From Bacteroidia bacterium (lineage in GTDB: Bacteria > Bacteroidota > Bacteroidia > J057): a stretch of DNA of 64,000 nt. A model generated the notes under the pieces. The model was not told the DNA's origin and searched no databases. It saw only the letters and a program-made list of their open reading frames with translations. The DNA lies in NCBI GenBank assembly GCA_030430205.1, contig JAUIGE010000034.1, positions 1-64,000 on the forward strand, given 5' to 3'. This document shows, one piece after another, positions 37,501-43,940 of this stretch. Each line of letters begins with the position of its first letter. Positions within the stretch are counted from its first letter, which is position 1. A program made the translations under genes and the position numbers.

Positions 37501-40333
37501 CAGCGGCGCCGCTGCGATCACCCAATGGAGTTGGAATTTGGGCAACCAAAGCAGCTCTGTATTGGCTGCGCCCAATTATACCTTTGCCCAAAGTGGCCTT
37601 TTTAGCATAGACCTCACGGTCACAGATGCGAACGGCTGTACAGCTCTGACCCGCAGGCCTTTGGAAGTCTACGACCTGCCACAGGCGGCATTTTATGCGC
37701 CCGATACCATCGGCTGTGCGCCTGAAGCACTGAACTTTCTGAATGCCTCCTCGGGTCCCCGACCGCTGACGAGCTGGCAATGGCGCTTTGGAGATGGCGG
37801 AACGGCCAGCATTCCACAGCCTTCGCATACCTACCAGCAGGCAGGCCGCTATACGGTTTCTCTCAAAGTGACCGATCAGAAAGGCTGCACGGACAGCCTG
37901 CGCAGGCCTGCTTATATCCGGCTGAGCGATCCTCAGGCAGCTTTTAGCATAGATACGCTGATCGCCTGTCCCGGCACAAGCATCAGCTTGCGTGATGGCT
38001 CCGGCAGTGACACAACCCTGACAAATTGGACATGGGACTTCGGAGATGGAAGCGCCTGGGCCCATGGCCCGAACCCGAATCACCGCTACGCACAGGCAGG
38101 CAACTATACGATCCGTCTTCGGGTGACCGATGCCCTGGGATGTACCGATAGCATGTCAGCACCTGCTCCTGTACAGGTACTGACTCCGCCGCTAGCGGCA
38201 TATCAGGGCTTGCAGGCTGGCTGTGAGCCTTTGCTCGGCAGCTATCAGGATCGCAGCACAAACGCTGCCAATTGGCAGTGGTACCTTGATGGCGTCGCCA
38301 ATGGCGGCGGCCAGCAGATCAACCATTTATTTGCTGTAGCAGATACCTATCAACTGGCTTTGGTAGTTACGGATCAAATGGGTTGTACAGATACAGCAGA
38401 AAAATCAATAGTTGTTCATCCCCTGCCTACTGCCAACTTTTCTTCCCTGGACACTGTCTCCTGTGCCCCGGATTTCGTCCGTTTCCGAGACAGGAGTTCT
38501 GCGAATGCCAGCAGCTGGCTTTGGAAATTTGGCGATGGCCAAAGCTCTACTTTGCCCCATCCCGTGCATAGCTATTTGAAGGACGGAAGCTATACCGTGC
38601 GCCTGAAAGTGACGACAGCCTTTGGCTGTGTGGATAGCAGCGTGCGCTTTGGATATGTGAACATGCGGCATCCCAAAGCCGATTTTGTAGCTGATTTTGA
38701 TCAGCCTTGCGCGCCGCTTTCTGTGGATTTTCGCTCCCAGGCGATCATAGATACAGGCATAGATGACTGGTTTTGGATATTTGGCGATGGCACGACCGGA
38801 AGCGGCAATCCCGCTTCGCATACCTACTACGATCCGGGCGTGTACAGCGTCAGCCTGGTAGTGACCGATTCTATCGGTTGTCAGGATACGGTGCGTTATC
38901 CGGATTTACTCAGGCTAAAGGAAAATGCCATGATTCCGGCACCTGTGGTGCATCGTGTGACCGTGCAGCGGGACGACCAGGTAGATATTGTTTTTCAGCA
39001 AAGCAGGCACACTGATTTTGCGGAATATGTGATTTACCGCGAATGGCCACAGGCTTCAGGAACATTTATAGAAATTCACCGAACAAGCTTTGCTGATGAT
39101 ACCCTCTATACAGACTATGGGCTGGATATCGGTATCCTGAATTGTTTGGAAAATACCTATTGCTACAAAGTGACAGTCGTCAATGATTGTGGGACGGAGA
39201 CGCCGCTTTTACAGGCGCGCAGCCATTGTACCATAGAGGCTACGGCCGTGGCGATGCCAGACAGGATGTTGTTGGATTGGAATGCCTATAAAGGCTGGGA
39301 TGTGGCATTTTATGAAATTTACCGCGTAGGCAGCTATGACCTCGGATCGGTAGACTATGTGGATAGGGTGCCGGGGCAGAGCCTGCAATACATAGACCGC
39401 TCAGCCCGCTGTAGCAACATCTACACCTACCGCATCAAAGCCATCGGCTTTGCCGATCAGCAATACTCCTGGAGCGACACCACCCGCGCCCGCAACAGCC
39501 GCACGGCTGATCTCGATCCGAACGAAGTCGTTCGGGCCACCGTCGAAAACAACCGCAGCGTGCTCGCCGAATGGCTGCCTGTCACCATGCAGGACCTGAC
39601 GACCATCGTCCTGGAGCGCCGCTCCATCGAGTATCCTGAGTGGACAGCAGTGGCCCTGCTGGAGCCGGGAGACAACTCTTATCTGGACCATGACGTGGCC
39701 GTGAACCGGGAATCCTATTCCTACCGCATCACGGCGCGTGATAGCTGCGGTTTCCTCTCCGAGATCAGCAATATGGGCAAAAGCATTTTGCTCAAGCCGG
39801 GTCCTACGAACCAAAAGCATCTGCTTAGCTGGTCGGCCTATGAAGGCTGGGGGCAGGGCGTAGACTACTACGAGCTCGAAGTCTACAACGACTTCACGCA
39901 GAGCTGGGAGTTGGTGGACATCGTTCCAGACGATACACTTTCCTATAATGTGAGCGAGATCTATCTTGACCAGCCGCAATATTGCTTCCGCATCCGGGCG
40001 CATGAGTCAGGCGGCCATCAGGCGCTGAGCCTTTCCAACGAAGTGTGTATCCCTGTGCAGCCCGAGATTTTCGCGCCCAACGCTTTTACGCCCAACAGCG
40101 ACGGCTACAATGATGAGTTCTACCTGAAAGGCGTTTTTATCGATAGATTTCACCTGATGATCTTCGATCGCTGGGGCAAGAAAATCTTCGAGAGCAGCGA
40201 CCTCGACCAGGGCTGGGACGGCATGTACAAAGGCCAGGCCGCTGTGGAAGGAGTGTACACCTTTGTGGCCAGAGGCATTGGCTATGACAATTTACAGCAT
40301 GAGATCAGTGGGACGGTGACGCTGATCAGGTAG
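28514..40333 (+). CDS. Giant PKD-repeat adhesin-like protein, T9SS type B cargo
   Basis: 3939 residues. The signal peptide region ends at YAANAQ; an ATG at 28571 is an alternative start. By counting W.W.FG.G cores I find about 41 PKD-type units of ~85 residues from residue ~38 to ~3470. Nearly all begin 'F....GC.P..V.F.D.S'. Then come fibronectin-like segments (HRVTVQRDDQVDIVFQQSR, VRATVENNRSVLAEWLPV, ISNMGKSILLK) and a CHU_C/gliding C-terminal domain (FTPNSDGYNDEFYLKG, IFDRWGKKIFESSD, WDGMYKGQ) for T9SS export. Units 21-38 repeat in blocks of three. Conserved Cys pairs and Asp-rich loops suggest disulphide or Ca2+ stabilisation. Likely role: adhesion or gliding; not proven. Confidence 0.93.
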   Translation: MMLWLSLSAAARYILLSFRMSLLLVALMLGTYAANAQIVSNFSANNTSGCSPLTVQFINQSSGPISSYYWNFGNGNTSNQPNPGVIYVNPGTYTVRLRVTDGLSSDTLIRTAYITVFAEPTANFTGSPTLGCTPQFTNFQDMSTTGSAPISSFSWDFGDGSLGSGALPPHLYSSSGSFDVTLVVTDTNGCTDNIRKDNFVTLTDSPTVNMNITALNSCQLPINYSFVSPNPLQGHSYVWEFGDGTTASGPNAQHSYTVNGQYTAKLTVTGGNGCTSVLTQTLFINPSPPTANFNTLGNEFCWGVPIQFANTSSNAVSYTWYFGDGTSSTAVFPTHTYALPGIYSVTLIARDGICSDTLIRNNYLTIKPAPNAAFTSQGRLGCGLPLVVDFQADTTYATSFLWNFGDTSFATVPNPTHVYQYEGFFDVTLVVQSADGCRDSVTFPNYTQVIPPTADFIADTLRGCAPLVVDFLDLSVSTADPIVNWIWDFGDGGTYWGRNATHMYTNAGLYDVRLVVVTQSGCRDTVIYKDLIGVGNVPNVSFGANVFGGSGVVGGGAPLVICPSDSVFFTNQTGAGTAWLWDFGNGNVSSYQNPSYLFTDTGSFDISLTVDHYGCQATFGWPGGISVVGPLADFNVFPDLGCGLPFSTQFTDQSVGAHHWQWSFGDGTTDTIPSPSHTYNAPGSFVVSLTVLNDNTHCDHTWRDTVHVQPMSAAFTASISGSCNGATATFTNISTNATDFWWDFGDGANSNQANPTHVYQNPGTYSVSLIARNAAGCADTMLQPSIVTVNGPVVDFVGDVTLGCVPLSVNFTDLSSSSAPITNWLWEYGTGGTSSSQNPSKVFTNKGLSFVRLTVTDANGCSAVLTKPAYINATQPNSGFYAPTTTGCANQPISLINLSGSGNLTYLWQFGDGDTSTVKNPIHTYASNGNYTVTLTTYDQNGCANTFARPNYIKLTGPAVNFFASPTQKACPPLTVNFQDLSSNDAISWYWDFGDGTHSVLANPSKIYTFPGMYTVRLAVMNAAGCTDTLTMPDLIDISGPSGTFNFFPKSGCSPLDVTFIADAPTAINWTWDFGDGSLGAGDTVTHTFYDDTVATPVLVVEDLAGCVVAITVDDSVNVTAGPDAGFRTNRPAVCLGQSIQFFDTSYSEVPLIAHFWDFGDGNTSTLPNPTHTYAAAGSYPIKLKVVNVNGCSDSLISSLPLVVSPPPTAQFLLQPPGGCVPFSLTLSDSSITTFPIVQWNWKFGDGTTASNVPFVGHTYSTPGSYQLQLKVRDAQGCVDSTQRTLDVSFGPTPNFTANSLTGCAPKLIQFTDLSASNQPIAGWFWDFGDGTTSTLRSPQYSYTANGTYTVSLTVTDINGCAKTETKPQYIQLQNPIADFISDTTGGCPPFPVTFTHTSNSNSPIASFFWDFGDGTTSSQENPSHTYSYADTFAVRLIIVNGQGCRDTVAYPQAIVAYAKPIANFSLSDNSLCLPEGLTVNNTSMPGSSPIASFAYNFGNGTTSSNPMASAQYTTPGLFNIKLKVTDFYGCKDSVTKQIVAQNGPVANFRANDSLGCGAQSFTFYDLSGGSQATSWLWSFGDGTTSSQAQPTHPYTASGNFDVKLKITDANGCSDSLRKPNYIQLDGPQAAFSVNQTASCASATLAFTDNSYADTTLTSWAWTFGDGQTATGQNVSHTYSSGGVYAVKLTITNVIGCSSTFIDTIQANTSSPVAYFGLPDTLCAPVVLNLRDSSRIGGAPIVIWDWDLDNGNTANTPNPVVNFFTQGNYSLRLQIIDNNGCTDSLRRNIVVKTPPTANFATSDTNGCALNAISFTDFSAGSAPIRSWLWNFGNGDTSHQQNPAYSYSQGGSYDVRLTVKDENGCSGTILRKDLLSMQAPLADFTLDDDEGCKGLTIHFNDLSQTDTTLVSWFWEFGDSLTSTQRHPSHRFSEPGTYTVRLTIMDAIGCGAIAEKRDTIRIFDGPDAKMGLSDTVGCRPLIVTFRDSSSSSTGFGGRMWKFGSIGTTSLPNPTRAFTNPGNYPIRLLITDANGCQDSVVKNLEVFGPPQVDFSASDSQACAATSIQFLDQTQSQANLVYWRWDLGDGTSSQQQFPQHTYASNGAYNVKLFVRDEFGCRDSLTKFQFVQIQPALADFTLNNARGCTGVNAIFSDQSFGNGGVTNWLWNFGDGTTSTQANPGHSYNQPGTYTVSLSILDAAGCIDSVRKVDTVQVLRSPVANFGLSDTAGCAPMIVQFTDMSVGTDAGIAGWNWRFGTGSPNLSQHPTQFFANAGRYGITLTATDSNGCPHSQVKYLRVYDKPQAAFAASDSIGCASKTVNFYDQSQSQSGLRNWRWDFGDGGSSTQAYPLYTFQNNGYFDVKLLVADRFGCEDSLVKRQYIRLQPPVADFALSTTAGCTGTAVAFTDKSTSDTTFSTYLWDFGDGNISTAANPSHTYQTPGVYSLRLTVTDAKGCSDTEVLPNAISISAGPVVNYQLSDTAGCTPLLVQFTDQSSALAGIRTWRWSMGNGGIAAGPNPMRVYSNPGRYQVVLTVTDSIGCQSALSREVNVYAPPAADFTADDSLGCAARQIHFFDLSASQSGLTSWQWDFGDGSSSTQQFPNHIYQNNGDYDVKLIVTDRFGCSDLLLKREYIRLDAPDAAFSLNQNQGCTGLNVAFRDLSLSDTTIVSWHWDFGDGSTSGRANPTHYFGNSGVYSISLTVVDAKGCSDTHILPNGISISRGPSVDFSLSDTMGCAPMIVQLTDLSSSITGIQTRNWRFSNGGIAGGSGPMRAFNTPGSYQVYLTVTDSSGCVDSLSKNLQVFPPPLADFDATDTSGCSPKVVNFLDLSSSQAGITSWHWDFGTGDTSIAQFPTYVFSQNGQYHVTLRVTDRFGCEDQLIKRQFINLKPPIADFNLNQARGCQGLPVSFSDQSSSDTTILAWFWDFGDNATSTQRNPSHIYQTAGTYTVSLTITDAKGCSETVSKIDTIEVFAPPVAAIAMSDTAGCRPLLVQLADQSSGAAAITQWSWNLGNQSSSVLAAPNYTFAQSGLFSIDLTVTDANGCTALTRRPLEVYDLPQAAFYAPDTIGCAPEALNFLNASSGPRPLTSWQWRFGDGGTASIPQPSHTYQQAGRYTVSLKVTDQKGCTDSLRRPAYIRLSDPQAAFSIDTLIACPGTSISLRDGSGSDTTLTNWTWDFGDGSAWAHGPNPNHRYAQAGNYTIRLRVTDALGCTDSMSAPAPVQVLTPPLAAYQGLQAGCEPLLGSYQDRSTNAANWQWYLDGVANGGGQQINHLFAVADTYQLALVVTDQMGCTDTAEKSIVVHPLPTANFSSLDTVSCAPDFVRFRDRSSANASSWLWKFGDGQSSTLPHPVHSYLKDGSYTVRLKVTTAFGCVDSSVRFGYVNMRHPKADFVADFDQPCAPLSVDFRSQAIIDTGIDDWFWIFGDGTTGSGNPASHTYYDPGVYSVSLVVTDSIGCQDTVRYPDLLRLKENAMIPAPVVHRVTVQRDDQVDIVFQQSRHTDFAEYVIYREWPQASGTFIEIHRTSFADDTLYTDYGLDIGILNCLENTYCYKVTVVNDCGTETPLLQARSHCTIEATAVAMPDRMLLDWNAYKGWDVAFYEIYRVGSYDLGSVDYVDRVPGQSLQYIDRSARCSNIYTYRIKAIGFADQQYSWSDTTRARNSRTADLDPNEVVRATVENNRSVLAEWLPVTMQDLTTIVLERRSIEYPEWTAVALLEPGDNSYLDHDVAVNRESYSYRITARDSCGFLSEISNMGKSILLKPGPTNQKHLLSWSAYEGWGQGVDYYELEVYNDFTQSWELVDIVPDDTLSYNVSEIYLDQPQYCFRIRAHESGGHQALSLSNEVCIPVQPEIFAPNAFTPNSDGYNDEFYLKGVFIDRFHLMIFDRWGKKIFESSDLDQGWDGMYKGQAAVEGVYTFVARGIGYDNLQHEISGTVTLIR
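33650..38190 (+). repeat. Six tandem three-domain blocks inside the giant PKD gene
   Basis: PKD units 21-38 cycle A-B-C. A units begin 'LSDT.GC.P..VQ.TD.S', B units '.DS.GCA...V.F.D.S.SQ.G', C units 'L....GC.G..V.F.D.S.SDTT'. A units start near 33655, 34402, 35165, 35921, 36680 and 37430, spacings of 747-763 bp. This marks expansion of a ~755-bp, three-domain unit by tandem duplication. Confidence 0.8.
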
Positions 40334-40347
40334 GGCGGAAATTACAT

Positions 40348-40887
40348 TTAGGCACTGAATTTCAAAGCATTTTTGACTTTCAGTGCTTCTTCCATCTTCT
40401 TTTGCAAATCTGTTTTGATTTTATGCTCAAGTTGTCGTGCATGTATTCTCCACCAATAAAAGGCGGGTAGTTCTCCATTACTATGTTCCTCAAGTCGATA
40501 CATCAAATCTACATTGGGGTTTTCTTTTTCATTCAGAATTCTACTCAGTTTAGTAGCGTGTATCCCTAAATCATCGGCTATTTCCTTATTGCTTCTCTTG
40601 CTGATTTTAATATAATTTCTGAATTGATTGGCAAAGCTAAAAGTAGGATTGTAAGAAGTTGTTTTGAAGTAATCGTTTATCAACAATTTCATTCTCATTA
40701 AATTACCTGTAAGTATTTCTGTTTCACTCATATTTTTGAGCTGCTCCAGTCGTAATTTTCTGAATTCCTCCATTGCCTTCTTTTGTTCTGAAGGGTCAAG
40801 GGTTTCATTGAAAACAAAACTTTCAACAATTTCCTCATCGGTATACCGCTTGCTCAATTCCGTATAAATTTTATCACTCTTTTTCAT
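40348..40887 (-). CDS. Xre/HTH antitoxin-like regulator (with GNAT partner)
   Basis: 179 residues. The helix-turn-helix is at about 92-140 (NYIKISKRSNKEIADDLGIHATKLSRILNEKENPNVDLMYRLEEHS). The first ~85 residues are helical and acidic, and the C-terminus is a Lys-rich amphipathic helix. Its start overlaps the end of the upstream gene by 14 nt, so the two are translated together. Layout and sizes fit an antitoxin/regulator of an Xre-GNAT toxin-antitoxin-like pair. It is convergent with the giant gene, 14 nt between stops. Confidence 0.75.
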   Translation of the reverse strand: MKKSDKIYTELSKRYTDEEIVESFVFNETLDPSEQKKAMEEFRKLRLEQLKNMSETEILTGNLMRMKLLINDYFKTTSYNPTFSFANQFRNYIKISKRSNKEIADDLGIHATKLSRILNEKENPNVDLMYRLEEHSNGELPAFYWWRIHARQLEHKIKTDLQKKMEEALKVKNALKFSA

Positions 40888-41353
40888 CCTTCAAATATGT
40901 ATTTATGAGCTTTTTTGATGCTTCCTGGTCGACAGCCAATAAACGCCCGTATCGTTGAAATCCGTATTTATTCTCATATAAGCTGATTAGTTTGGTTTTG
41001 GGTTGAAGAGAAACAAAACCAAAGTAACCTCTAATAAAAGCTAATTGACAGGCAAAGGCGATTAGACAACCAGCGATATGATCAATTTGCTTTTCTTTTC
41101 CCCGATTAGAAGCCCCAACTTCAATTAAATTCAAATGAATCCGGTCTTCTGAAGGAAAATCCATTAATGACATGAGGCCTAAAATTTCCTCTTCTTTATC
41201 CAATAAATATATTTTGTAGACCTCATTCTCATTTTCCACTTCCCAGTCAAATTCAAATTCTGAGGATGACTTGATAAGTTTATAATTTGACTCTATAACT
41301 TTCTCAATTGTTGACTTGAGTGGCTCGCCTGAGTCTTTCTTTATTAGGCCCAT
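40874..41353 (-). CDS. GNAT acetyltransferase-like protein (putative toxin)
   Basis: 159 residues from the ATG at 41353 (MGLIKKDSGEPL); a TTG at 41386 is a weaker choice. GNAT features: strand KIYLLDKEEEILGLMSLM, motif A region LIEVGASNRGKEKQIDHIAGCLIAFACQLAF (acetyl-CoA loop NRGKEK) and the C-terminal LISLYENKYGFQRYG. It is an acetyltransferase, possibly acting on tRNA or protein if it is a toxin. It overlaps the HTH gene by 14 nt. Confidence 0.75.
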   Translation of the reverse strand: MGLIKKDSGEPLKSTIEKVIESNYKLIKSSSEFEFDWEVENENEVYKIYLLDKEEEILGLMSLMDFPSEDRIHLNLIEVGASNRGKEKQIDHIAGCLIAFACQLAFIRGYFGFVSLQPKTKLISLYENKYGFQRYGRLLAVDQEASKKLINTYLKDEKE

Positions 41354-41434
41354 AATGCTTGTCTGATATATAGTTAAGGTACGCAATTATTTATCAATTT
41401 CATAAATAATTGTGATTTTTTGTAAAGAATTACT

Positions 41435-42061
41435 CTAAACAATCCGATCCTCAATCGCCCGCCGGACAGCCTCCGCCCGCGAGCTGACATGCAGCTTCTG
41501 GTAGATATTCTTGATGTGCGTGCGCACCGTATGCCCGCTGACAAATAGTTTGTCAGCGATGACGCGGTAGTTGTGGCCTTCGCACAGATGGCGAAGGATC
41601 TCCGTCTCCCGCTCCGAGAGCGGGTTGGGTTCCGGCTTCTGAAAAGACGCAAGCACCTTGCGGGCGATGGACCGACTCATGGGCGAGCCGCCCACCTGGA
41701 CCTCGTCTATGGCCTGCAACAGGATGTTGGGAGGGGTATTTTTGAGCATATAGCCGGTGGCACCGGCGCAGATGGCGTCGAAGACGGTGCTGTCATCATC
41801 GCGCACAGTCAGCATGATAAAATCCGTATCCGGCAGAACAGGTTTCAATTTTGAAACCGCTGCGATGCCGGAAATCCCCGGCAGCTCGATGTCCATCAAC
41901 ACCACATCAGGATCTTCCTGACTGAGCTGCGCGACAGCGTCTTCGGCATTGGAAAAGACCTGCTTGCAGCTGTATCCCGGCGTGCTGTCGATGATCATCG
42001 AAAGGCTTTCCCTGATCTCGGTATCGTCTTCGACTATGGCTACATATATCATGTTATTCAT
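41435..42061 (-). CDS. NarL/FixJ-type response regulator
   Basis: 208 residues from the ATG at 42061 (MNNMIYVAIVEDD); a second ATG at 42052 is possible, and frames from 42193 run through a purine-rich repeat. The receiver has the acidic pocket VEDD, phospho-acceptor Asp57 (VVLMDIELPG), Thr in MLTVRDDD and Lys in YMLKNTPP. The C-terminal LuxR HTH is LSERETEILRHLCEGHNYRVIADKLFVSGHTVRTHIKNIYQKL. Its promoter carries a NarL-like 7-2-7 site, suggesting autoregulation. The probable partner is the propeller kinase at 44120, the only HisKA_3 kinase in the window. Confidence 0.93.
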   Translation of the reverse strand: MNNMIYVAIVEDDTEIRESLSMIIDSTPGYSCKQVFSNAEDAVAQLSQEDPDVVLMDIELPGISGIAAVSKLKPVLPDTDFIMLTVRDDDSTVFDAICAGATGYMLKNTPPNILLQAIDEVQVGGSPMSRSIARKVLASFQKPEPNPLSERETEILRHLCEGHNYRVIADKLFVSGHTVRTHIKNIYQKLHVSSRAEAVRRAIEDRIV

Positions 42062-42065
42062 GCTA

Positions 42066-42113
42066 TAAAGGTAAAACCTTTTTGGGGGGTGAGGCAATGC
42101 CTCATTTGGGGTA
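42066..42113 (-). promoter_or_regulatory. NarL-type operator and -7 box of the response regulator gene
   Basis: On the minus strand, TACCCCAAATGAGGCA (42113-42098) is a 7-2-7 site differing at two of 16 positions from the one at 6577. After 24 bp comes TACCTTTA (42073-42066), a near match to TAnnTTTG. A second overlapping inverted repeat, TGAGGCAATGCCTCA, lies at 42090-42104. The implied transcription start is at or next to the ATG at 42061, so the mRNA may be leaderless or use the ATG at 42052. Confidence 0.6.
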
Positions 42114-42117
42114 GTTG

Positions 42118-42180
42118 GGAGGGGAGAGGCGGGAAGCGAGAGGCGGGATGGGAGGTAGGACGGGGATTGGGGAGGATGTG
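42118..42180. repeat. Degenerate purine-rich heptamer-like stretch
   Basis: Units such as AGAGGCG, GGAAGCG, AGAGGCG, GGATGGG and AGGTAGG, loosely 7-nt phased, resemble the AGGCGAG units at 17931. They lie just upstream of the NarL-type operator. Confidence 0.5.
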
Positions 42181-42201
42181 TCTCTGATCTCAAACAAGGC
42201 G

Positions 42202-42792
42202 TTATTCACAGGGATTGCAGTCACAGTTAACAAATTGGGAATGGTGGTCTGTACGAATGTAAAAACCGTATTTTCTATAATTTGAAATATTTTCCAGAAT
42301 ATTCTTTTTGTTAGGGCAATTTTTTAGTTTTTCATCTGCAAAAGTAAGGACATCCTTGATGTTGTCTCCCCTATCTGTGCAATTGACAGACTTAAATATC
42401 TTTCGAATCACTCCATGCTCAAAATAAGCAATATGGCTTTGGGAGTATGGCATTAAAGTAGGAGAAAAATGATAAAAATGAGAATCTGCCAAACTAATTG
42501 AGCTTGGACCCCAAAGTTGTTTATTCAATGTATCGGTTAAATCGAATACAGTAAACCCGGTTAATTCTCCTATTTGAGTTACTCCGAAACCTTTTCTATT
42601 AACTCTTCTATATTCAGGAATGGATGCATTAAGTTTTCTCGAAAACGTTAAAAGGATTTTGTTCCTTTCTGATTCTTCATTTGCGTCTATAATTTTTTGA
42701 TCTGATCCTATCTTATCAGGGCCTGAAAGATTTAAATTATTGCATGCTAAACCAAATGAGCAGAATATCATTAAGAGCGTAATTTTTTTCAT
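42202..42792 (-). CDS. Lipoprotein, function unknown
   Basis: 196 residues from the ATG at 42792 (MKKITLLMIFCSFGLACNN), with a lipobox Cys17. The C-terminus has a Cys cluster (VNCDCNPCE) and a paired Cys in SVNCTDRGD / KLKNCPNKK. No recognised family. It lies in a minus-strand run of small envelope genes (43635 down to 42202). GC content is lower than in the large genes nearby, which may mean acquisition or fast evolution. Confidence 0.65.
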   Translation of the reverse strand: MKKITLLMIFCSFGLACNNLNLSGPDKIGSDQKIIDANEESERNKILLTFSRKLNASIPEYRRVNRKGFGVTQIGELTGFTVFDLTDTLNKQLWGPSSISLADSHFYHFSPTLMPYSQSHIAYFEHGVIRKIFKSVNCTDRGDNIKDVLTFADEKLKNCPNKKNILENISNYRKYGFYIRTDHHSQFVNCDCNPCE

Positions 42793-42886
42793 ATACTTTG
42801 GCAAAGAAACGAATATGGAGCAAAGGAGCCAGGCTGAGGCGTGAGGGTCAGATGGTCTGGCTGAAGGAGATGAATGGCAAATGCCT

Positions 42887-43372
42887 TTACTCTTTAAAAT
42901 TTATTGGATATGTATTATTTCTTCTCACAAAATTATCAACTTTCTCTTCGATTGTTAGCATACTACTTGAATCTATTCTTATCCTGTCAATTTCTGCAAG
43001 CTTTTGAATAGAATCAATAATCAACCCTGTGTGTTTCCAATCTTGAATTATTGAGAATGAAAATTTACTTTCATAATAAAAATAGATTGTGTTATGATGA
43101 CCCGAAAGTCTCCATATATACACTTGGAAAGTGTTGCCATCAAATATCTTTTCATCAACTATTGGACAAGATATAGATCCTTTTTCTAACTCTTTAGAAG
43201 ACATACTTTTAAATGGAATTAAAGACTCCAAAACACTGAAGTTTTCATTTTTTTGCAAAAAGACATCCATCTTCGATAATTTCCAACAATTTTCACATTT
43301 GAAAACATCATATGGGTTTTGAACTTTGGAATAAAGAAAAAATAACGGTAAAAAAATCAGATAAATCTTCAT
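42887..43372 (-). CDS. Small secreted protein, function unknown
   Basis: 161 residues. The short hydrophobic N-terminus MKIYLIFLPLFFLYSKVQ looks like a signal peptide. It then has CENCWKLSKMDVFLQ and a mixed alpha/beta remainder. No family recognised. The start lies 6 nt after the stop of a 36-codon frame. The sequence is AT-rich compared with the window average. Confidence 0.6.
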   Translation of the reverse strand: MKIYLIFLPLFFLYSKVQNPYDVFKCENCWKLSKMDVFLQKNENFSVLESLIPFKSMSSKELEKGSISCPIVDEKIFDGNTFQVYIWRLSGHHNTIYFYYESKFSFSIIQDWKHTGLIIDSIQKLAEIDRIRIDSSSMLTIEEKVDNFVRRNNTYPINFKE

Positions 43373-43378
43373 AGAATA

Positions 43379-43489
43379 TTAGGCATTTGTACAAGCCCCC
43401 TTGATACTCGATTTCACAGCAGACCTTCCAATACAAGTACATGCTAGAGAGGTGTTTAGCAAGAAAGTAAAAATCAATAAAAGCCTCAT
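43379..43489 (-). CDS. 36-residue peptide with signal/lipobox-like N-terminus
   Basis: The frame begins MRLLLIFTFLLNTSLAC, a signal peptide with a lipobox-like LNTSLAC, followed by TCIGRS and a quick stop at 43379. Its ATG overlaps the TGA of the previous small gene (ATGA). It may be the truncated start of a larger 'C.C' secreted protein rather than a full gene. Confidence 0.35.
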   Translation of the reverse strand: MRLLLIFTFLLNTSLACTCIGRSAVKSSIKGACTNA

Positions 43490-43635
43490 TTCTCCAGCAT
43501 CTGTTTCCTGCGAATGTCTGCACGCAAAAAATGCGGGGAGAGCTCGGTCGGCTTACTCAAAATTTCTTTTATCGCTTGCTTATCAGCTGAAGTATAGGTT
43601 GGGATTTGGGGCTCTCTTTTTATTGGCTTTTTCAT
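43486..43635 (-). CDS. 49-residue basic protein, function unknown
   Basis: ATG at 43635: MKKPIKREPQIPTYTSADKQ, then AIKEILSKPTELSPHFLRAD and IRRKQMLEK. It is short, charged and probably helical. Size and composition fit a small antitoxin or regulator. Its stop overlaps the next start (ATGA), which supports translation of both. Confidence 0.45.
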   Translation of the reverse strand: MKKPIKREPQIPTYTSADKQAIKEILSKPTELSPHFLRADIRRKQMLEK

Positions 43636-43717
43636 GAGAATAAGATGATTATTAGGTGAGTTTGTTTTAGCATACCTAAATGCAAAGTAACAATTTCAAG
43701 GCAAAATTATGTATGCA

Positions 43718-43740
43718 TAAAAAAGCTCATCTAATGAGCT
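43718..43740 (-). terminator. Intrinsic terminator on minus strand
   Basis: On the minus strand AGCTCAT-TAG-ATGAGCT (43740-43724) is followed by TTTTTT (43724-43719). It probably ends transcripts coming from the propeller kinase operon. The palindromic element at 43741 sits between the kinase stop and this terminator. Confidence 0.7.
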
Positions 43741-43940
43741 AAGGAACGATGACGAAATAAACTATCAGTTTATTTTTTAGCCAGGAGGTGTCATTTCGAC
43801 GAGTCTTCGAGGAGAAATCTCCTGAGTTATTGATAATCAGGCTTTTATAAATGAGTTCAGGAGATTTCTCCTCGCAAAGCCTCGTCGAAATGACAAACTA
43901 CTTGAAACAAACTGATGATTTATTTTATCGCTATTCCTAA
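43741..43940. repeat. 200-bp palindromic MITE-like element, copy 2
   Basis: Nearly the same sequence as 14391-14590, in the same orientation: ends AGGAACGATGACGAAATAAA and TTTATTTTATCGCTATTCCT, with inner arms TCATTTCGACGAG... and ...CTCGTCGAAATGA. The remainder of the 43636-44119 gene-free stretch holds the terminator above and a short imperfect repeat CGTACTCAAACT (about 43964-43988). Confidence 0.88.

Noticed and set aside
43401-43637. 78-residue plus-strand frame
   Set aside because: Opposite two coupled minus-strand small frames that have better starts and a signal peptide.
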